Shown: positions 28,686 to 37,802, numbered from the stretch's first letter. The stretch is DNA of 49,232 nucleotides from Bacteroidetes bacterium HGW-Bacteroidetes-10 (GCA_002842695.1 PHDT01000018.1:1-49232); one strand, 5' to 3'. Notes: generated by a model from the sequence alone, not told the origin. Translations and numbers: made by a program.

Positions 28686-30746
28686 TTACTGAGCAGCTGT
28701 CTCTGTCTGAGGCTGAGCCTGAGATTGGGCCTTTTCAAAGTTTGAAATACCGGTGTTGAGAAAAGCAAGGAATTCATCAACTGATGATTCACCAACAGGT
28801 TTCACTACTACATTCTGATTGTGGTCTATAAGAACATAAAAAGGCTGAGTTGCAACACCAAAGCGGCTAACCTGAAAGTCTCTGAGCTTACGACCGAGGG
28901 TGTTCTTTACCTTGCCGTCAAGAGTAGAGGTCACCTGCTCTTCCAGAGGGAGTTCGGTTCTGTCATCTACATAAAGTGATGCGAGAACCACCTTATTTTT
29001 GATGATATCCAGGACGCGCTGGTCACTCCATACCGTTGCCTCCATTAACTTACAAACGCTGCATGTACGCGATTTGAAGGATAGCAGAACCGGCTTGTTA
29101 AGCTGTTTTGCAACCTCAATAGCCTGTTCAACCTCATAGTAGCTTAAGAGTCCGTAAGGTGCCTTGTGCTTTTCGTCGTAATATTTGACAGGGCCAAAAG
29201 GACCCTCAGAAGGAGAGCCTGACTCAGAAACCTGAACTGAGCTGCCGCCTCCTATTACAAATTCACTTCCGTCTGCCGGAGGAATAATTCCCGACAGTGA
29301 TGCAAGAGGTGCTCCAAAGAGGCCTGGTATCATGTAAACTGCAAAGGAGAATGAGCCAACAGCAAGCAGGAGTCTTAAGGTTCCCACATGGTTAACCTCG
29401 GTGTCGTGGGATGTTCTTAGCTTACCCAGAAGATACATTCCAAGCATGATTGCAAGAACAATCCATACTGAAATCACAATTGTGCGGGTAACTATTCCAA
29501 GCCCAAAATATGCGTCTGCAGCAGAGAGGTATTTCAAACTGAATCCAAGCAGGATAAAGGCAAATACAACTTTGACAACATTGAGCCATCCGCCTGATTT
29601 TGGCATCTTCTTCATAAGTGAAGGGAAGAATGAGAATATTACGAAAGGCAGTGAAAACGCGAGTCCAAATGCTGCCATTCCCAGTATGGGTTTAATTGCC
29701 AGCCCGCCTGTTACGGCCGCGGCAAGAATTGATCCTACAAATGGTCCTGTGCAGGAGAATGAGACAATTACCATTGCAAAAGCAACAAAGAAAGAGGCAA
29801 CTATTCCTCCTTTGTCTGCCTGAGCGTCTGCCTTGTTTGCAAGCCCGGTAGGGAGAGTTATTTCAAATGCTCCAAAGAAGGAGATTGCAAAAACTACAAA
29901 GAGAATTGCAAAGAGGAGGTTTGGAATCCAGTGCGATCCCATTACATCTGTCGCATCTGTGCTCTGGAAAAGAGCTACAATAACACCAACAAGAGTGTAG
30001 ATGAGGGTTACTGAAAGGCCAAATACCAGTCCCTTGATAATCCCGCTCCTTTTGTTTCCGTCACCGCTTATGAAAAAGCTTACGGTCATAGGAATCATAG
30101 GGAATACACATGGAGTAAAAACTCCGCCAAGTCCGGCTGCAAATGCAATAAGCAAGAATATCAGCAGCCCCTGCTCCTTTGTGCTCTCTGCACCTTCTGC
30201 AGGAACAACTGCAACCGAAGCAGAATCAGCAACTGCATTTACTGCTGCGAGAGAAGAATCGGCACTGGCATCTGAAGTTCCCTCAGCTGCAACCACTTTG
30301 CCGGCAGGGATGTCAAACTTGACATCAATTTCGTCCATCAGACATTCGCCGCCGTTGCAGGTCTGGTATGTGAGCAAACCCTCAACCTTAATGGGGCCTT
30401 CTGATGTTCTTCTGATCTTTTGTACGAAAGCGGCTTTCTTTTCAAATACCTTTACCTCAAGGCCAAATGCCTCATCCATTTTGGTTTTGGCCTTCAGCAG
30501 GTCTGTAAGCTTGCCAACAGGTGTGAAACCCTTTGGTGCCTTGAATTCAAAGCTTGTTGGCAGAGGTCCGTTCTCGATAAGATCTGAGTTGTACATATAC
30601 CAGGGCGTAAGAACGTCTGCCTTGAAAATTAGATCAATAGTTCCATCGCCGTTGTCTTTCTGCTCGTATTGCCAGGTAGCCGTGGGCTGTGCAGAAAGAG
30701 CTGCAAATGATAATATTGAAATGAGCGTTAATAGTATTTTGCGCAT
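28686..30746 (-). CDS. dsbD: Thiol:disulfide interchange protein DsbD
   Basis: DsbD carries reducing power from cytoplasmic thioredoxin across the inner membrane to periplasmic thiol proteins. From ATG 30746 the protein has 686 residues; an upstream TTG at 30755 is less likely. Order: signal peptide (MRKILLTLISILSFAALSAQ), periplasmic alpha domain with the Cys pair in TCNGGEC, about eight transmembrane helices of the beta domain with the paired cysteines in FTPCVFPMIPM and SFSCTGPF, then a C-terminal thioredoxin-like gamma domain with SRTCSVCKLM. A Gln/Ala tail ends the protein. All three redox pairs are present, so it should be active. A -7 box TAAATTTG on the minus strand lies at 30785-30778. 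Confidence 0.95.
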   Translation of the reverse strand: MRKILLTLISILSFAALSAQPTATWQYEQKDNGDGTIDLIFKADVLTPWYMYNSDLIENGPLPTSFEFKAPKGFTPVGKLTDLLKAKTKMDEAFGLEVKVFEKKAAFVQKIRRTSEGPIKVEGLLTYQTCNGGECLMDEIDVKFDIPAGKVVAAEGTSDASADSSLAAVNAVADSASVAVVPAEGAESTKEQGLLIFLLIAFAAGLGGVFTPCVFPMIPMTVSFFISGDGNKRSGIIKGLVFGLSVTLIYTLVGVIVALFQSTDATDVMGSHWIPNLLFAILFVVFAISFFGAFEITLPTGLANKADAQADKGGIVASFFVAFAMVIVSFSCTGPFVGSILAAAVTGGLAIKPILGMAAFGLAFSLPFVIFSFFPSLMKKMPKSGGWLNVVKVVFAFILLGFSLKYLSAADAYFGLGIVTRTIVISVWIVLAIMLGMYLLGKLRTSHDTEVNHVGTLRLLLAVGSFSFAVYMIPGLFGAPLASLSGIIPPADGSEFVIGGGSSVQVSESGSPSEGPFGPVKYYDEKHKAPYGLLSYYEVEQAIEVAKQLNKPVLLSFKSRTCSVCKLMEATVWSDQRVLDIIKNKVVLASLYVDDRTELPLEEQVTSTLDGKVKNTLGRKLRDFQVSRFGVATQPFYVLIDHNQNVVVKPVGESSVDEFLAFLNTGISNFEKAQSQAQPQTETAAQ

Positions 30747-30777
30747 CTTAACCAATTTTTGTTATTTTTATAAACCG

Positions 30778-30785
30778 CAAATTTA
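30778..30785 (-). promoter_or_regulatory. -7 box of dsbD
   Basis: TAAATTTG on the minus strand matches TAnnTTTG, 31 bp upstream of ATG 30746. A divergent near-match TATTTTCG (30808-30815, +) may serve glyQS. Confidence 0.45.
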
Positions 30786-30840
30786 TCAAAAATATGCAAA
30801 AAAGCAGTATTTTCGCACCCTGATAAATGTATATAAGATT

Positions 30841-32379
30841 ATGACACAAGAGGAGTTGTTTAAGAGTTTGATAGCGCACGCGAAGGAGTACGGTTTTATC
30901 TTTCCTTCAAGTGAAATTTATGACGGGCTGAGTGCTGTGTACGATTACGGTCAGCTGGGTGCTGAGCTTAAGAACAATATCAAGCGTTACTGGTGGGATT
31001 CAATGGTTCGTCTCAACGAGAACATCGTGGGGATTGACTCTGCAATATTTATGCACCCAAAGATCTGGGAGGCAAGCGGACACGTTGGCGCTTTCAACGA
31101 CCCGCTCATTGACAACAAAGATTCGAAAAAGAGATACAGGGCAGATGTTCTGCTTGAGGATCATATTGCCAAGATTGAAGATAAGATTGAGAAAGAGGTT
31201 GAGAAGGGTAAAAAGAAATTTGGCGATTCGTTTGACGAGGCTCAGTTTCGTGCTACAAACCCAAATGTGTTGCGCAACAGGGAGAAGGCTGCAGAGATAA
31301 CTGCAAAAATGAACGAGTCTCTCAATTCTGGCGACCTTGAGGCCGTACGTCAGCTTATCATAGATTGTGAAATTGTTTGTCCAATTTCGGGAAGCCGCAA
31401 CTGGACAGAGGTAAGACAGTTCAATCTTATGTTCTCGACCCAGATGGGAAGCGTGAGCGAAGATGCAAATGTTATATATCTCAGACCGGAAACTGCTCAG
31501 GGAATCTTTGTGAACTTCCTGAATGTTCAGAAGACCGGCAGAATGAAGATTCCTTTTGGAATAGCTCAGATAGGCAAGGCCTTCCGAAATGAAATTGTAG
31601 CAAGGCAATTCATTTTCCGCATGAGGGAGTTTGAGCAGATGGAGATGCAATTCTTTGTGCGTCCCGGCGAGGAGATGAAGTGGTATGAGCACTGGAAGAC
31701 TCAGAGACTTGCATGGCACAAGGCGCTTGGTCTTGGCGAGGAGAAATATCGTTTCCACAACCACGAAAAACTGGCACACTATGCAAATGCAGCTGCAGAT
31801 ATAGAGTTTCTCTTCCCGTTCGGCTTCAAGGAGCTTGAGGGAATTCACTCAAGGACAGACTTTGACCTGAGTCAACATCAGAAATTCTCTGGCAGAAAGC
31901 TTCAGTATTTCGATCCGGAAACCAACGAAAGCTATGTTCCGTTTGTTGTTGAGACCTCTATTGGTCTTGACAGAACATTCCTTGCAGTCTACTCTACAGC
32001 ATATTGCGAAGAGAAACTTGAGAACGGGGAGGAGAGAGTTGTTCTTAAACTCCCTGCAATCCTTGCTCCGGTTAAGGTTGCGGTACTTCCTCTTGTTAAG
32101 AAGGACATGCTTCCTGAGAAGGCTCGTGAAATTATGAACGATCTCAAATATGACTTCAACTGTCAGTACGACGAGAAGGACAGCATAGGCAAGCGCTACC
32201 GCCGCCAGGATGCTATCGGAACTCCGTTCTGCATAACAATAGACCACCAGACTCTCGAAGACAATTGCGTTACCATACGCGACAGAGATACAATGCAACA
32301 GGAGAGAGTACCTGTAGAAAAAGTACGCGGCATTGTCGAGGATAGGGTGAGCTTTAGAAAAGTATTGGAAAAAATTTAA
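30841..32379 (+). CDS. glyQS: Glycyl-tRNA synthetase, single-chain (alpha2) type
   Basis: Charges tRNA-Gly. The 512 residues match the dimeric eukaryote/archaeal-like class II enzyme used in Bacteroidota rather than the E. coli alpha2beta2 form. Visible blocks are VYDYGQLGAELKNNIKRYWW, motif 2 around FRNEIVARQFIFRMREFEQMEM and motif 3 in ETSIGLDRTFLAVY; the C-terminal anticodon-binding domain includes LPAILAPVKVAVLPLV. The frame is open far upstream, through dsbD antisense, but ATG 30841 is where homology begins. The DHOD-like gene follows after 12 bp. Confidence 0.97.
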   Translation: MTQEELFKSLIAHAKEYGFIFPSSEIYDGLSAVYDYGQLGAELKNNIKRYWWDSMVRLNENIVGIDSAIFMHPKIWEASGHVGAFNDPLIDNKDSKKRYRADVLLEDHIAKIEDKIEKEVEKGKKKFGDSFDEAQFRATNPNVLRNREKAAEITAKMNESLNSGDLEAVRQLIIDCEIVCPISGSRNWTEVRQFNLMFSTQMGSVSEDANVIYLRPETAQGIFVNFLNVQKTGRMKIPFGIAQIGKAFRNEIVARQFIFRMREFEQMEMQFFVRPGEEMKWYEHWKTQRLAWHKALGLGEEKYRFHNHEKLAHYANAAADIEFLFPFGFKELEGIHSRTDFDLSQHQKFSGRKLQYFDPETNESYVPFVVETSIGLDRTFLAVYSTAYCEEKLENGEERVVLKLPAILAPVKVAVLPLVKKDMLPEKAREIMNDLKYDFNCQYDEKDSIGKRYRRQDAIGTPFCITIDHQTLEDNCVTIRDRDTMQQERVPVEKVRGIVEDRVSFRKVLEKI

Positions 32380-32391
32380 ATTTAACGAATT

Positions 32392-33369
32392 ATGTCAAAT
32401 CTGTCCGTAAACTACATGGGGTTGCAGCTTCGCAGCCCATTGCTGGCAGCCAGCTCAGGATTGACCTCTCAGATTGATAAAGTTATTGCCTACGATAAAG
32501 CGGGGATTGGCGCCATTGTGGTTAAGTCGCTTTTCGAAGAGCAGATTGTAAGTGAGGCTGAGTTTCTTAATAACCAGTCTCAGAATTATCCCGAATCTGC
32601 AGATTACCTTCATCACTACATTCGTCATAACTCTATTGCAAAGTATCTTAAGCTTGTGAAGGAGGTCAAGGACTCTGTATCTGTTCCGGTAATTGCAAGC
32701 ATTAACTGCTACTCAATGGGAGAGTGGGTGGAATTTGCAAAGGAGATTCAGGATGCAGGAGCGGACGGTCTGGAGTTAAACATATATTCTCTTCCTCTCA
32801 CTGTTTCTAAAAGGGCAGATGAGATTGAAAACGGATACCTGGATGTAGTGGGAGCAGTGGCAAAGATGCTCAGAATACCTGTTGCTGTTAAGATTGCAAG
32901 CAATTACACCAGCCTTCCCGGCTTTGTGAACGGGCTTAAATCGCGCGGAGCAAAGGGAGTTGTAATGTTTAACAGATTCTACTCGCCTGATATTGATATA
33001 AATAAATTAAGAATTATAGCTGCCGATGCCTTCTCTTATGAGGAGGAGTATCTGAGGGAGCTGCGCTGGATGGGAATCGTATCTGCACTTGTGCCCGGGA
33101 TAGACCTCTCGGCAAGTACAGGGATTCATACCGGCACAACAGTCATCAAGCAGATACTGGCAGGCGCAACCACAGCCCAGATGTGTACAGCCCTCTACAA
33201 AAAGGGGCCTAACGCAATCGTACAGGCACTCGAAGACCTTCATCTGTTCATGGAGACACAGGGCTTCGAAAGTGTCGCAGATTTCAAGGGAAAGCTTAAT
33301 TATTCAAATATTGAGCACCCGGAGAAGTTCGAGCGTGTTCAGTTTATGAAATCTTTCGGGCTTAAGTAG
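32392..33369 (+). CDS. Dihydroorotate dehydrogenase-like flavoprotein
   Basis: A 325-residue TIM-barrel FMN protein of the DHOD-like group. The N-terminal LSVNYMGLQLRSPLLAASSGLT and IVVKSLFEEQI are the conserved FMN-side strands. VIASINCYSMGEWVEFAKEIQDAGADGLELN and VAVKIASNYT follow; the C-terminal part is GATTAQMCTALYKKGP. Many Bacteroidota have this paralogue besides true PyrD, so pyrimidine synthesis is not certain. It is cotranscribed with glyQS and ends in a terminator. Confidence 0.85.
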   Translation: MSNLSVNYMGLQLRSPLLAASSGLTSQIDKVIAYDKAGIGAIVVKSLFEEQIVSEAEFLNNQSQNYPESADYLHHYIRHNSIAKYLKLVKEVKDSVSVPVIASINCYSMGEWVEFAKEIQDAGADGLELNIYSLPLTVSKRADEIENGYLDVVGAVAKMLRIPVAVKIASNYTSLPGFVNGLKSRGAKGVVMFNRFYSPDIDINKLRIIAADAFSYEEEYLRELRWMGIVSALVPGIDLSASTGIHTGTTVIKQILAGATTAQMCTALYKKGPNAIVQALEDLHLFMETQGFESVADFKGKLNYSNIEHPEKFERVQFMKSFGLK

Positions 33370-33384
33370 AGTTCAAAAAAATAT

Positions 33385-33433
33385 AAAACCGGTACTTGCG
33401 CGGATATCGATTCCATCAAGTACCGGTTTTTTG
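33385..33433 (+). terminator. Terminator after the DHOD-like gene
   Basis: Perfect 14-bp arms AAAACCGGTACTTG and CAAGTACCGGTTTT, then TT. The stretch from 33434 to 33603 has no gene that I can support. Confidence 0.88.
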
Positions 33434-33603
33434 TGCCTTACGGCCTCTTAACCTGCTCCTTACCCTTATGCCTTAATCCCGGATGCAGTTTAATCACTAA
33501 AATTTTAACTAACTCGTCTCAAAAATAGTATTTGCTATGTTTGCGGGCATTTCCATTTTCACAGAAATGTGAAGATTTTACGATTTGGTGAAAAGTTAAG
33601 GGC

Positions 33604-33636
33604 AAAAAAAAAGACCAGTCATAAGACCGGTCTTTT
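33604..33636 (-). terminator. Terminator after tRNA-Pro
   Basis: On the minus strand AAAGACCGGTC pairs with GACTGGTCTTT (one G-T pair), followed by a long T-tract. Confidence 0.85.
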
Positions 33637-33651
33637 AAATTTCTTTTTTTG

Positions 33652-33725
33652 TCGGGGTACTCCGACTCGAACGGAGGACCCCCTGCTCCCAAAGCAGGTG
33701 CGCTAGCCAACTGCGCCACACCCCG
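33652..33725 (-). tRNA. tRNA-Pro (TGG)
   Basis: A 74-nt cloverleaf on the minus strand from CGGGGTGTGGCGCAGTTGG. The anticodon arm is CCTGC-TTTGGGA-GCAGG with anticodon TGG, and the T arm contains CCGTTCGAGTCGG. The acceptor pairs CGGGGTG with TACCCCG. CCA is not encoded. Confidence 0.97.
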
Positions 33726-33760
33726 ATTGTATAAGAACTGTCCCTTTGAATTTGGGACTG

Positions 33761-33791
33761 CAAAGTTAAATATGAAAATCGATTTTGCAAA
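33761..33791 (-). promoter_or_regulatory. Full Bacteroidota promoter of tRNA-Pro
   Basis: On the minus strand TTTG (33791-33788), a 19-bp spacer and TAACTTTG (33768-33761) match both boxes of the consensus. Transcription should start near 33754. Confidence 0.65.
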
Positions 33792-33807
33792 AAAAATGTG
33801 AGAAAGT

Positions 33808-34158
33808 TTATTTCCTTAGGATTTTATCCATAGCCTTGCCTTTGGCCAGCTCATCTATCAGCTTATCAAGATAACGGATTTTCTGCATCAGATCCTCTTT
33901 TATCTCCTCTACGCGGCATCCGCAGATAACCCCGGTAATTTTTGAAACATTGGGATTTATCTGAGGGGCCTGAGCGAAAAATGTCTCAAAGTCGCACTTG
34001 TTTGCCAGTTGCTGCTCCAGACCCGTTTGGTCATAACCGGTAAGCCAGCAGATTATCTCGTCAACCTCCTCTTTTGTCCGGGACTTCTTTTCTGCTTTCT
34101 GAACATAGAAGGGGTAGACATTTGCAAAGATCATTTTATATACGCGGCTGTTGTCCAT
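33808..34158 (-). CDS. DUF2200-family protein
   Basis: A 116-residue cytoplasmic protein matching DUF2200 along its whole length: [72 protein letters not shown] and the C-terminal [25 protein letters not shown]. The family is widespread and uncharacterised. It lies 14 bp after the preceding secreted-protein gene on the same strand, so the two may be cotranscribed. Confidence 0.85.
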   Translation of the reverse strand: MDNSRVYKMIFANVYPFYVQKAEKKSRTKEEVDEIICWLTGYDQTGLEQQLANKCDFETFFAQAPQINPNVSKITGVICGCRVEEIKEDLMQKIRYLDKLIDELAKGKAMDKILRK

Positions 34159-34172
34159 ATTTGCCGGATTAT

Positions 34173-34592
34173 TTATTTTGCGATTACCGGATAAGCTTTA
34201 ATAAGCTGATCCTTTACCAGGATTCCAATTGCGTGTCTTGAGCCGGAGTAACCATAGAAGGCATTCATTGTGCCGGTTACCCATTTTGATTCAAATATGG
34301 GCGCAGATGTTTGGTTGTCAATAATGTCTAATTTGCCTTTTCTGTTTCCTACGTTTTTTTCAATTACTCTGAGCTGAAAAACAAAATCTGCAGTCTCTTT
34401 TGAATCTGTAATTATCAGAGAAGTTTTCCCAACCAGGTAGTCTTTGAGCATTTCGACAGCATTTTCTCCGTCAACATTTACTTCATTCTGAGTCTGTTCA
34501 AATGTTAAAAAGACTTTAGAGTCTGGCTTTAACTGAGCGAACGAAATCAGAGAGCAAAGGGTAAAAAGCAGAATGAGTGTTAATCTTTTCAT
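34173..34592 (-). CDS. Secreted protein of unknown function
   Basis: A 139-residue protein from ATG 34592; an in-frame start 15 bp upstream would only lengthen the N-terminus. A signal peptide [19 protein letters not shown] is followed by Gln. The mature part has an N-terminal strand [14 protein letters not shown] and alternating short strands ([40 protein letters not shown]). No family recognised. It precedes DUF2200 by 14 bp. Confidence 0.7.
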   Translation of the reverse strand: MKRLTLILLFTLCSLISFAQLKPDSKVFLTFEQTQNEVNVDGENAVEMLKDYLVGKTSLIITDSKETADFVFQLRVIEKNVGNRKGKLDIIDNQTSAPIFESKWVTGTMNAFYGYSGSRHAIGILVKDQLIKAYPVIAK

Positions 34593-34655
34593 ATGAGTAA
34601 TTTTCAATAAAATTATTAAAATCTATGGATTGCTTTTGAATAATTTAATACTATT

Positions 34656-35360
34656 TCAATTTTGAGGGCCAACCCTTCTAAGGATGTCGTTCATCATGTC
34701 AATCTGAGTTTTTTGAAGATCAAGCAGTTCTTGTTGCTGATTCATTATGAAATGGTCAATTTTTTCATGCAAGGCTCTTATCTCTAATTCAGATTTAAGA
34801 TTAATCATGTAGTCTTTCTTTGCCCGCTCCCGGTCTTTCTCCTCTTGCCTGTTCTGACTCATCATAATTACCGGAGCCTGTAACGCAGCAAGGCAGGATA
34901 AAATCAGATTTAAAAGTATAAACGGATATGGATCAAACCCTTTATTGATGAGCCAGAAAAAGTTTATAGCTATCCAGATAATAATAAACACTCCAAATGA
35001 GATTATAAATGTCCAGCTACCTCCAAAGGCAGCGACTTTGTCTGCAACTTTCTGGCCTGTGGATAGTTTTTTCTTTTTATCTCCGCTGATTTTGTCCGTT
35101 AAGGTATTATTCTTTGTTACAGAACTTAAAACAGTCTTCTCAAGTTCAGTGAGTTCACCTACCTCTTTAATCAGATAATCAGCGACAGCCTTATCTCTGT
35201 AGTTATTTAATTCGCTTAAAGAGAGGTAACTGTCGTGTGAGAAATTTGGATTCTCTTTTTGAATCAATGTCAGAATTGAATGTCGGATTGTTTGTGCCGA
35301 AACCTTTTCTGAAACAGGAAATTCTTTTTTAGATATATCACTAAGAAAAGTTTTCATCAT
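34656..35360 (-). CDS. DUF1003 integral membrane protein
   Basis: A 234-residue cytoplasmic/inner-membrane protein. The N-terminal third is soluble; two transmembrane helices (about 114-135 FIISFGVFIIIWIAINFFWL and 143-167 PYPFILLNLILSCLAALQAP) follow the GQKVADKVAAFGGSWTF block, matching DUF1003. The C-terminal ~65 residues are charged and helical, probably a coiled coil (MSQNRQEEKDRERAKKDY, then SELEIRALHEKIDHFI). Function unknown. It lies 64 bp downstream of hipA. Confidence 0.88.
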   Translation of the reverse strand: MMKTFLSDISKKEFPVSEKVSAQTIRHSILTLIQKENPNFSHDSYLSLSELNNYRDKAVADYLIKEVGELTELEKTVLSSVTKNNTLTDKISGDKKKKLSTGQKVADKVAAFGGSWTFIISFGVFIIIWIAINFFWLINKGFDPYPFILLNLILSCLAALQAPVIMMSQNRQEEKDRERAKKDYMINLKSELEIRALHEKIDHFIMNQQQELLDLQKTQIDMMNDILRRVGPQN

Positions 35361-35424
35361 TCTGATTTTTAAATTTTAAGGATATACTATATAGTTTTGC
35401 TTTTGAGTCAACAGTCCTGAGTTT

Positions 35425-36687
35425 TCAATATCTGAAGGCTCCTGCAACCAGCTCTTGTTCACTTCGGGAAATTCCTGTCTCTGATGCGTATTTTTGCCAC
35501 CCGGAGACTGCAGATTTTATTGCTGATAAAATTTCGGTTGCCTTAGCGGTTCCTAAACCAAAGTATTTAGCAATGCTAAGGGCTAACTCAAAATCAAGCG
35601 AATTGTCATATTCCGTAATATTCAGCTTTAAACCCATTCCTGTCTCATCAGGATTAATATCATAAGCTGGAGAAAGCTCCCACCCCCCTTTGCCAGTGAG
35701 GATAAATCCATGATTTCTTAAGTGGTCGTCACAATTTGATACGGCAATGTTTAGAACAATCCTCCGCCACAATTGCTCCAGATTAAAGTTAGTGTTGTTA
35801 CAATTAGAAGCAATCCACTGTGCAAGTTCCAGATAGCTGACGCCATCTGCATAGCTTGCTCCGTCAGAATATCCCAGCAGAGTCATTGCAGAGGCAAAGT
35901 GGATTCTTTTACCTGCTTCATTTCTGTCAAAGCGTTTTGTTAAAAATGTATGATGATTACTTCCAAATCTTTGAGCTTTACACTCAGACATAATAACTCC
36001 GCAATTTGCAGCTATTCTGGAAATAACATATTCCCATGCACCTGTGTTTTTTTCATCTTTACCGCTGGGGAATTTTGCTATCCATAAATGACCCTTTTCA
36101 TCCAGAATATTTGCTTTAGGTCTTGCTCCTCCAAGAGATGAGCCCGGAGCGAACAGCATATTGATCCATTTTATGTGTTCAGAAGAGTAGATTTCATCGT
36201 CGTTTTCAACATGCAGGCTGGCGTATTCAAGCTCTCGTATTGAACTCCATGGCGGAGTCGCCAGAGATTTGTTATTATCCATAAAATCTCCTTCCGGAGA
36301 TGATTTAAAGCGAAGTGCTCCCATTCTGTTTCCGTCAAAAACACCCAGCAAATAGTCTGTTTCAGTTAAAGTACGCGTAATTCTGTTTTCTGCTCTGGCT
36401 AAAATGGACTCTCTCTTCCGCATTAAAGTACGTCCCCATCTGTCCGGAGCCGAATCAAGAAAAAGTCCAAAGTTGGTTTTGTCGACTTTCAAATATTGTT
36501 TCCCGGAAAATTCAGATAAATCGGGGTCCAGTGATCGAAAACTAATGTTATTTATCCAGTTCTTATCGTTTTCGTATGAAAAAACCTCTTTGCCCCTGAT
36601 CACTTCACTATAAAGTACGCCCATAAAGATTGGCTCTTCAGATCTAAACCAATCCATATAAACATATATTTCTTTATTCTGTGCCAT
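35425..36687 (-). CDS. hipA: HipA-family serine/threonine kinase toxin
   Basis: HipA kinases phosphorylate targets such as glutamyl-tRNA synthetase and cause dormancy; HipB inhibits them. The protein has 420 residues in one chain including the N-terminal subdomain (YVYMDWF to GKQYLKVDK). The P-loop with the autophosphorylatable Ser is in GSSLGGARPKA. The catalytic loop is SNCDDHLRNHGF and the DFD-like metal site is SPAYDINP. The intact motifs predict an active kinase. It starts 3 bp after hipB, and the pair is controlled by an operator upstream. The target is unknown. Confidence 0.92.
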   Translation of the reverse strand: MAQNKEIYVYMDWFRSEEPIFMGVLYSEVIRGKEVFSYENDKNWINNISFRSLDPDLSEFSGKQYLKVDKTNFGLFLDSAPDRWGRTLMRKRESILARAENRITRTLTETDYLLGVFDGNRMGALRFKSSPEGDFMDNNKSLATPPWSSIRELEYASLHVENDDEIYSSEHIKWINMLFAPGSSLGGARPKANILDEKGHLWIAKFPSGKDEKNTGAWEYVISRIAANCGVIMSECKAQRFGSNHHTFLTKRFDRNEAGKRIHFASAMTLLGYSDGASYADGVSYLELAQWIASNCNNTNFNLEQLWRRIVLNIAVSNCDDHLRNHGFILTGKGGWELSPAYDINPDETGMGLKLNITEYDNSLDFELALSIAKYFGLGTAKATEILSAIKSAVSGWQKYASETGISRSEQELVAGAFRY

Positions 36688-36690
36688 AAC

Positions 36691-36993
36691 TTATTTTTTA
36701 GAAGCTCTCTCTTTAACTTTGAATCGGGCATCTTGCAATCTTCTCCCTAGTTCATCATCTTTTGCCACCAAGAGAAGATCTTTGTCCAGGCCCAGTATCG
36801 CCAGGACTCTGAAATAATATCCTATAGCAACACCTTCGTCCCCTTTTTCAATTTTAATTAGTGTATTTCTGGAAATCGATGCACGCTCAGAGACTTGCTC
36901 GGATGATAAATCTCTGCGCAATCTGGCATATTTTATATTTTCTCCAAATTCAGCAAGAATTCTTGATTGAGCTGGAAGTAGAGGCCGTTTCAT
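36691..36993 (-). CDS. hipB: Xre-type antitoxin HipB-like
   Basis: A 100-residue helix-turn-helix protein from ATG 36993. An upstream in-frame start at 37050 would place the promoter inside the gene. The HTH is LSSEQVSERASISRNTLIKIEKGD. The C-terminal half (DLLLVAKDDELGRRLQDARFKVKERASKK) is basic and helical and probably contacts HipA. The order antitoxin then toxin, with a 3-bp gap, is that of classical hipBA operons. Confidence 0.88.
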   Translation of the reverse strand: MKRPLLPAQSRILAEFGENIKYARLRRDLSSEQVSERASISRNTLIKIEKGDEGVAIGYYFRVLAILGLDKDLLLVAKDDELGRRLQDARFKVKERASKK

Positions 36994-37012
36994 TTGTATA
37001 ATGTTTATAATA

Positions 37013-37040
37013 ATGAACAAATATATGTAATATTGTTCAT
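37013..37040. promoter_or_regulatory. Inverted-repeat operator over the hipBA -7 box
   Basis: ATGAACAA (37013-37020) and TTGTTCAT (37033-37040) are perfect inverted arms with a 12-bp spacer. The minus-strand -7 box TATATTTG (37025-37018) lies between and partly within the arms, so a bound HipB would block transcription. HipB autoregulation is known for the family; the site itself is inferred. Confidence 0.65.
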
Positions 37041-37131
37041 AATAATACACATTATGTATAAAATATAATCCTCGACAGTATATCCAGGATCTGTGCAGCC
37101 ATACCTTAGAGCAAGGTTTAGAACAACATAT

Positions 37132-37617
37132 TTAGAATCCTATGCCAATACCTATTGTTGGCAAAACTCTGGTATAGTAATGAGCTCCGGCGTATATAAT
37201 GAATGAGGATTTTTTCTTTTTGCCGTAGAATGAGAGACCGATTTTTGGTTCTATGCTGATTCTGTCGTTTGGAGTTGCGGAGTCTTCAAAATTCAATGTG
37301 TAGCCGGCGTTGACTGAGAGAAACGGGATTATGCTTCTCTTTTCCAGGTCTGCGAAATTGACTTTTCCATAGAGGTATGGAGTTGCGGTAATAAAATGGA
37401 TTGTTGATATTCCCAAACCTGCCGATAGTCTGGAACTAATGTTTAAACCAATAGTTGCAGATGCTTCGGAAAGGATTCCGGACATCTGGTTTGTGTGGAC
37501 CAGGATGGGTCCTGCCTGAAATTCTGCAAAGAGTTTTTTTGCCGGTGTTTGGTTCTGTGCGATAAGGGAGAGTGCCGGTACAATTGAGATAATGATAACT
37601 GCGAATACCTTTTTCAT
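37132..37617 (-). CDS. Small outer-membrane beta-barrel protein
   Basis: A 161-residue secreted protein. The signal peptide MKKVFAVIIISIVPALSLIA is followed by Gln. The mature chain alternates strand-like segments (LSAGLGISTIHFITATP, YLYGKVNF, IPFLSVNAGYTLNFED, RISIEPKIGLSFYGKK, FIIYAGAHYY) and ends in Phe (GIGIGF), the C-terminal signature of outer-membrane barrels; about six to eight strands are likely. No specific family. Function unknown. Confidence 0.78.
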   Translation of the reverse strand: MKKVFAVIIISIVPALSLIAQNQTPAKKLFAEFQAGPILVHTNQMSGILSEASATIGLNISSRLSAGLGISTIHFITATPYLYGKVNFADLEKRSIIPFLSVNAGYTLNFEDSATPNDRISIEPKIGLSFYGKKKKSSFIIYAGAHYYTRVLPTIGIGIGF

Positions 37618-37658
37618 GACAGAAATATTTTATTACTAAAGGTAAACAAAAAAGTTCT

Positions 37659-37764
37659 GCCTCAGAGGAAAAGTGTCAAATATCTTATAATCTGAACATT
37701 AGCAAAAATTTGAAAATTCCGTAAAACACAAATAATCAGCGATTTGACACTTTACCTCTGAGGC
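37659..37764. repeat. MITE-like inverted repeat
   Basis: Two 23-bp arms (37659-37681 and 37742-37764, one mismatch) start GCCTCAGAGG and end CCTCTGAGGC and enclose a 60-bp AT-rich spacer. It spans 106 bp in a gene-free gap with no ORF. It may be a miniature inverted-repeat element or a long hairpin; no target-site duplication is clear. Confidence 0.6.
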
Positions 37765-37802
37765 GATGGCAGGTTCCGGGCAGGTTCTACAAACAAAATT
37801 GT

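Noticed and set aside
30001..30840. N-terminal extension of the glyQS frame over dsbD
   Set aside because: The frame is open upstream but it is antisense to dsbD with low-complexity Ser/Thr/Pro content; GlyRS homology starts at ATG 30841.
31000..32298. Minus-strand frames of 282 and 149 codons
   Set aside because: Antisense to glyQS; length comes from its codon usage, not from a gene.
33519..33719. Short minus-strand frame across tRNA-Pro
   Set aside because: It is the translation of the tRNA and its terminator; not a protein gene.
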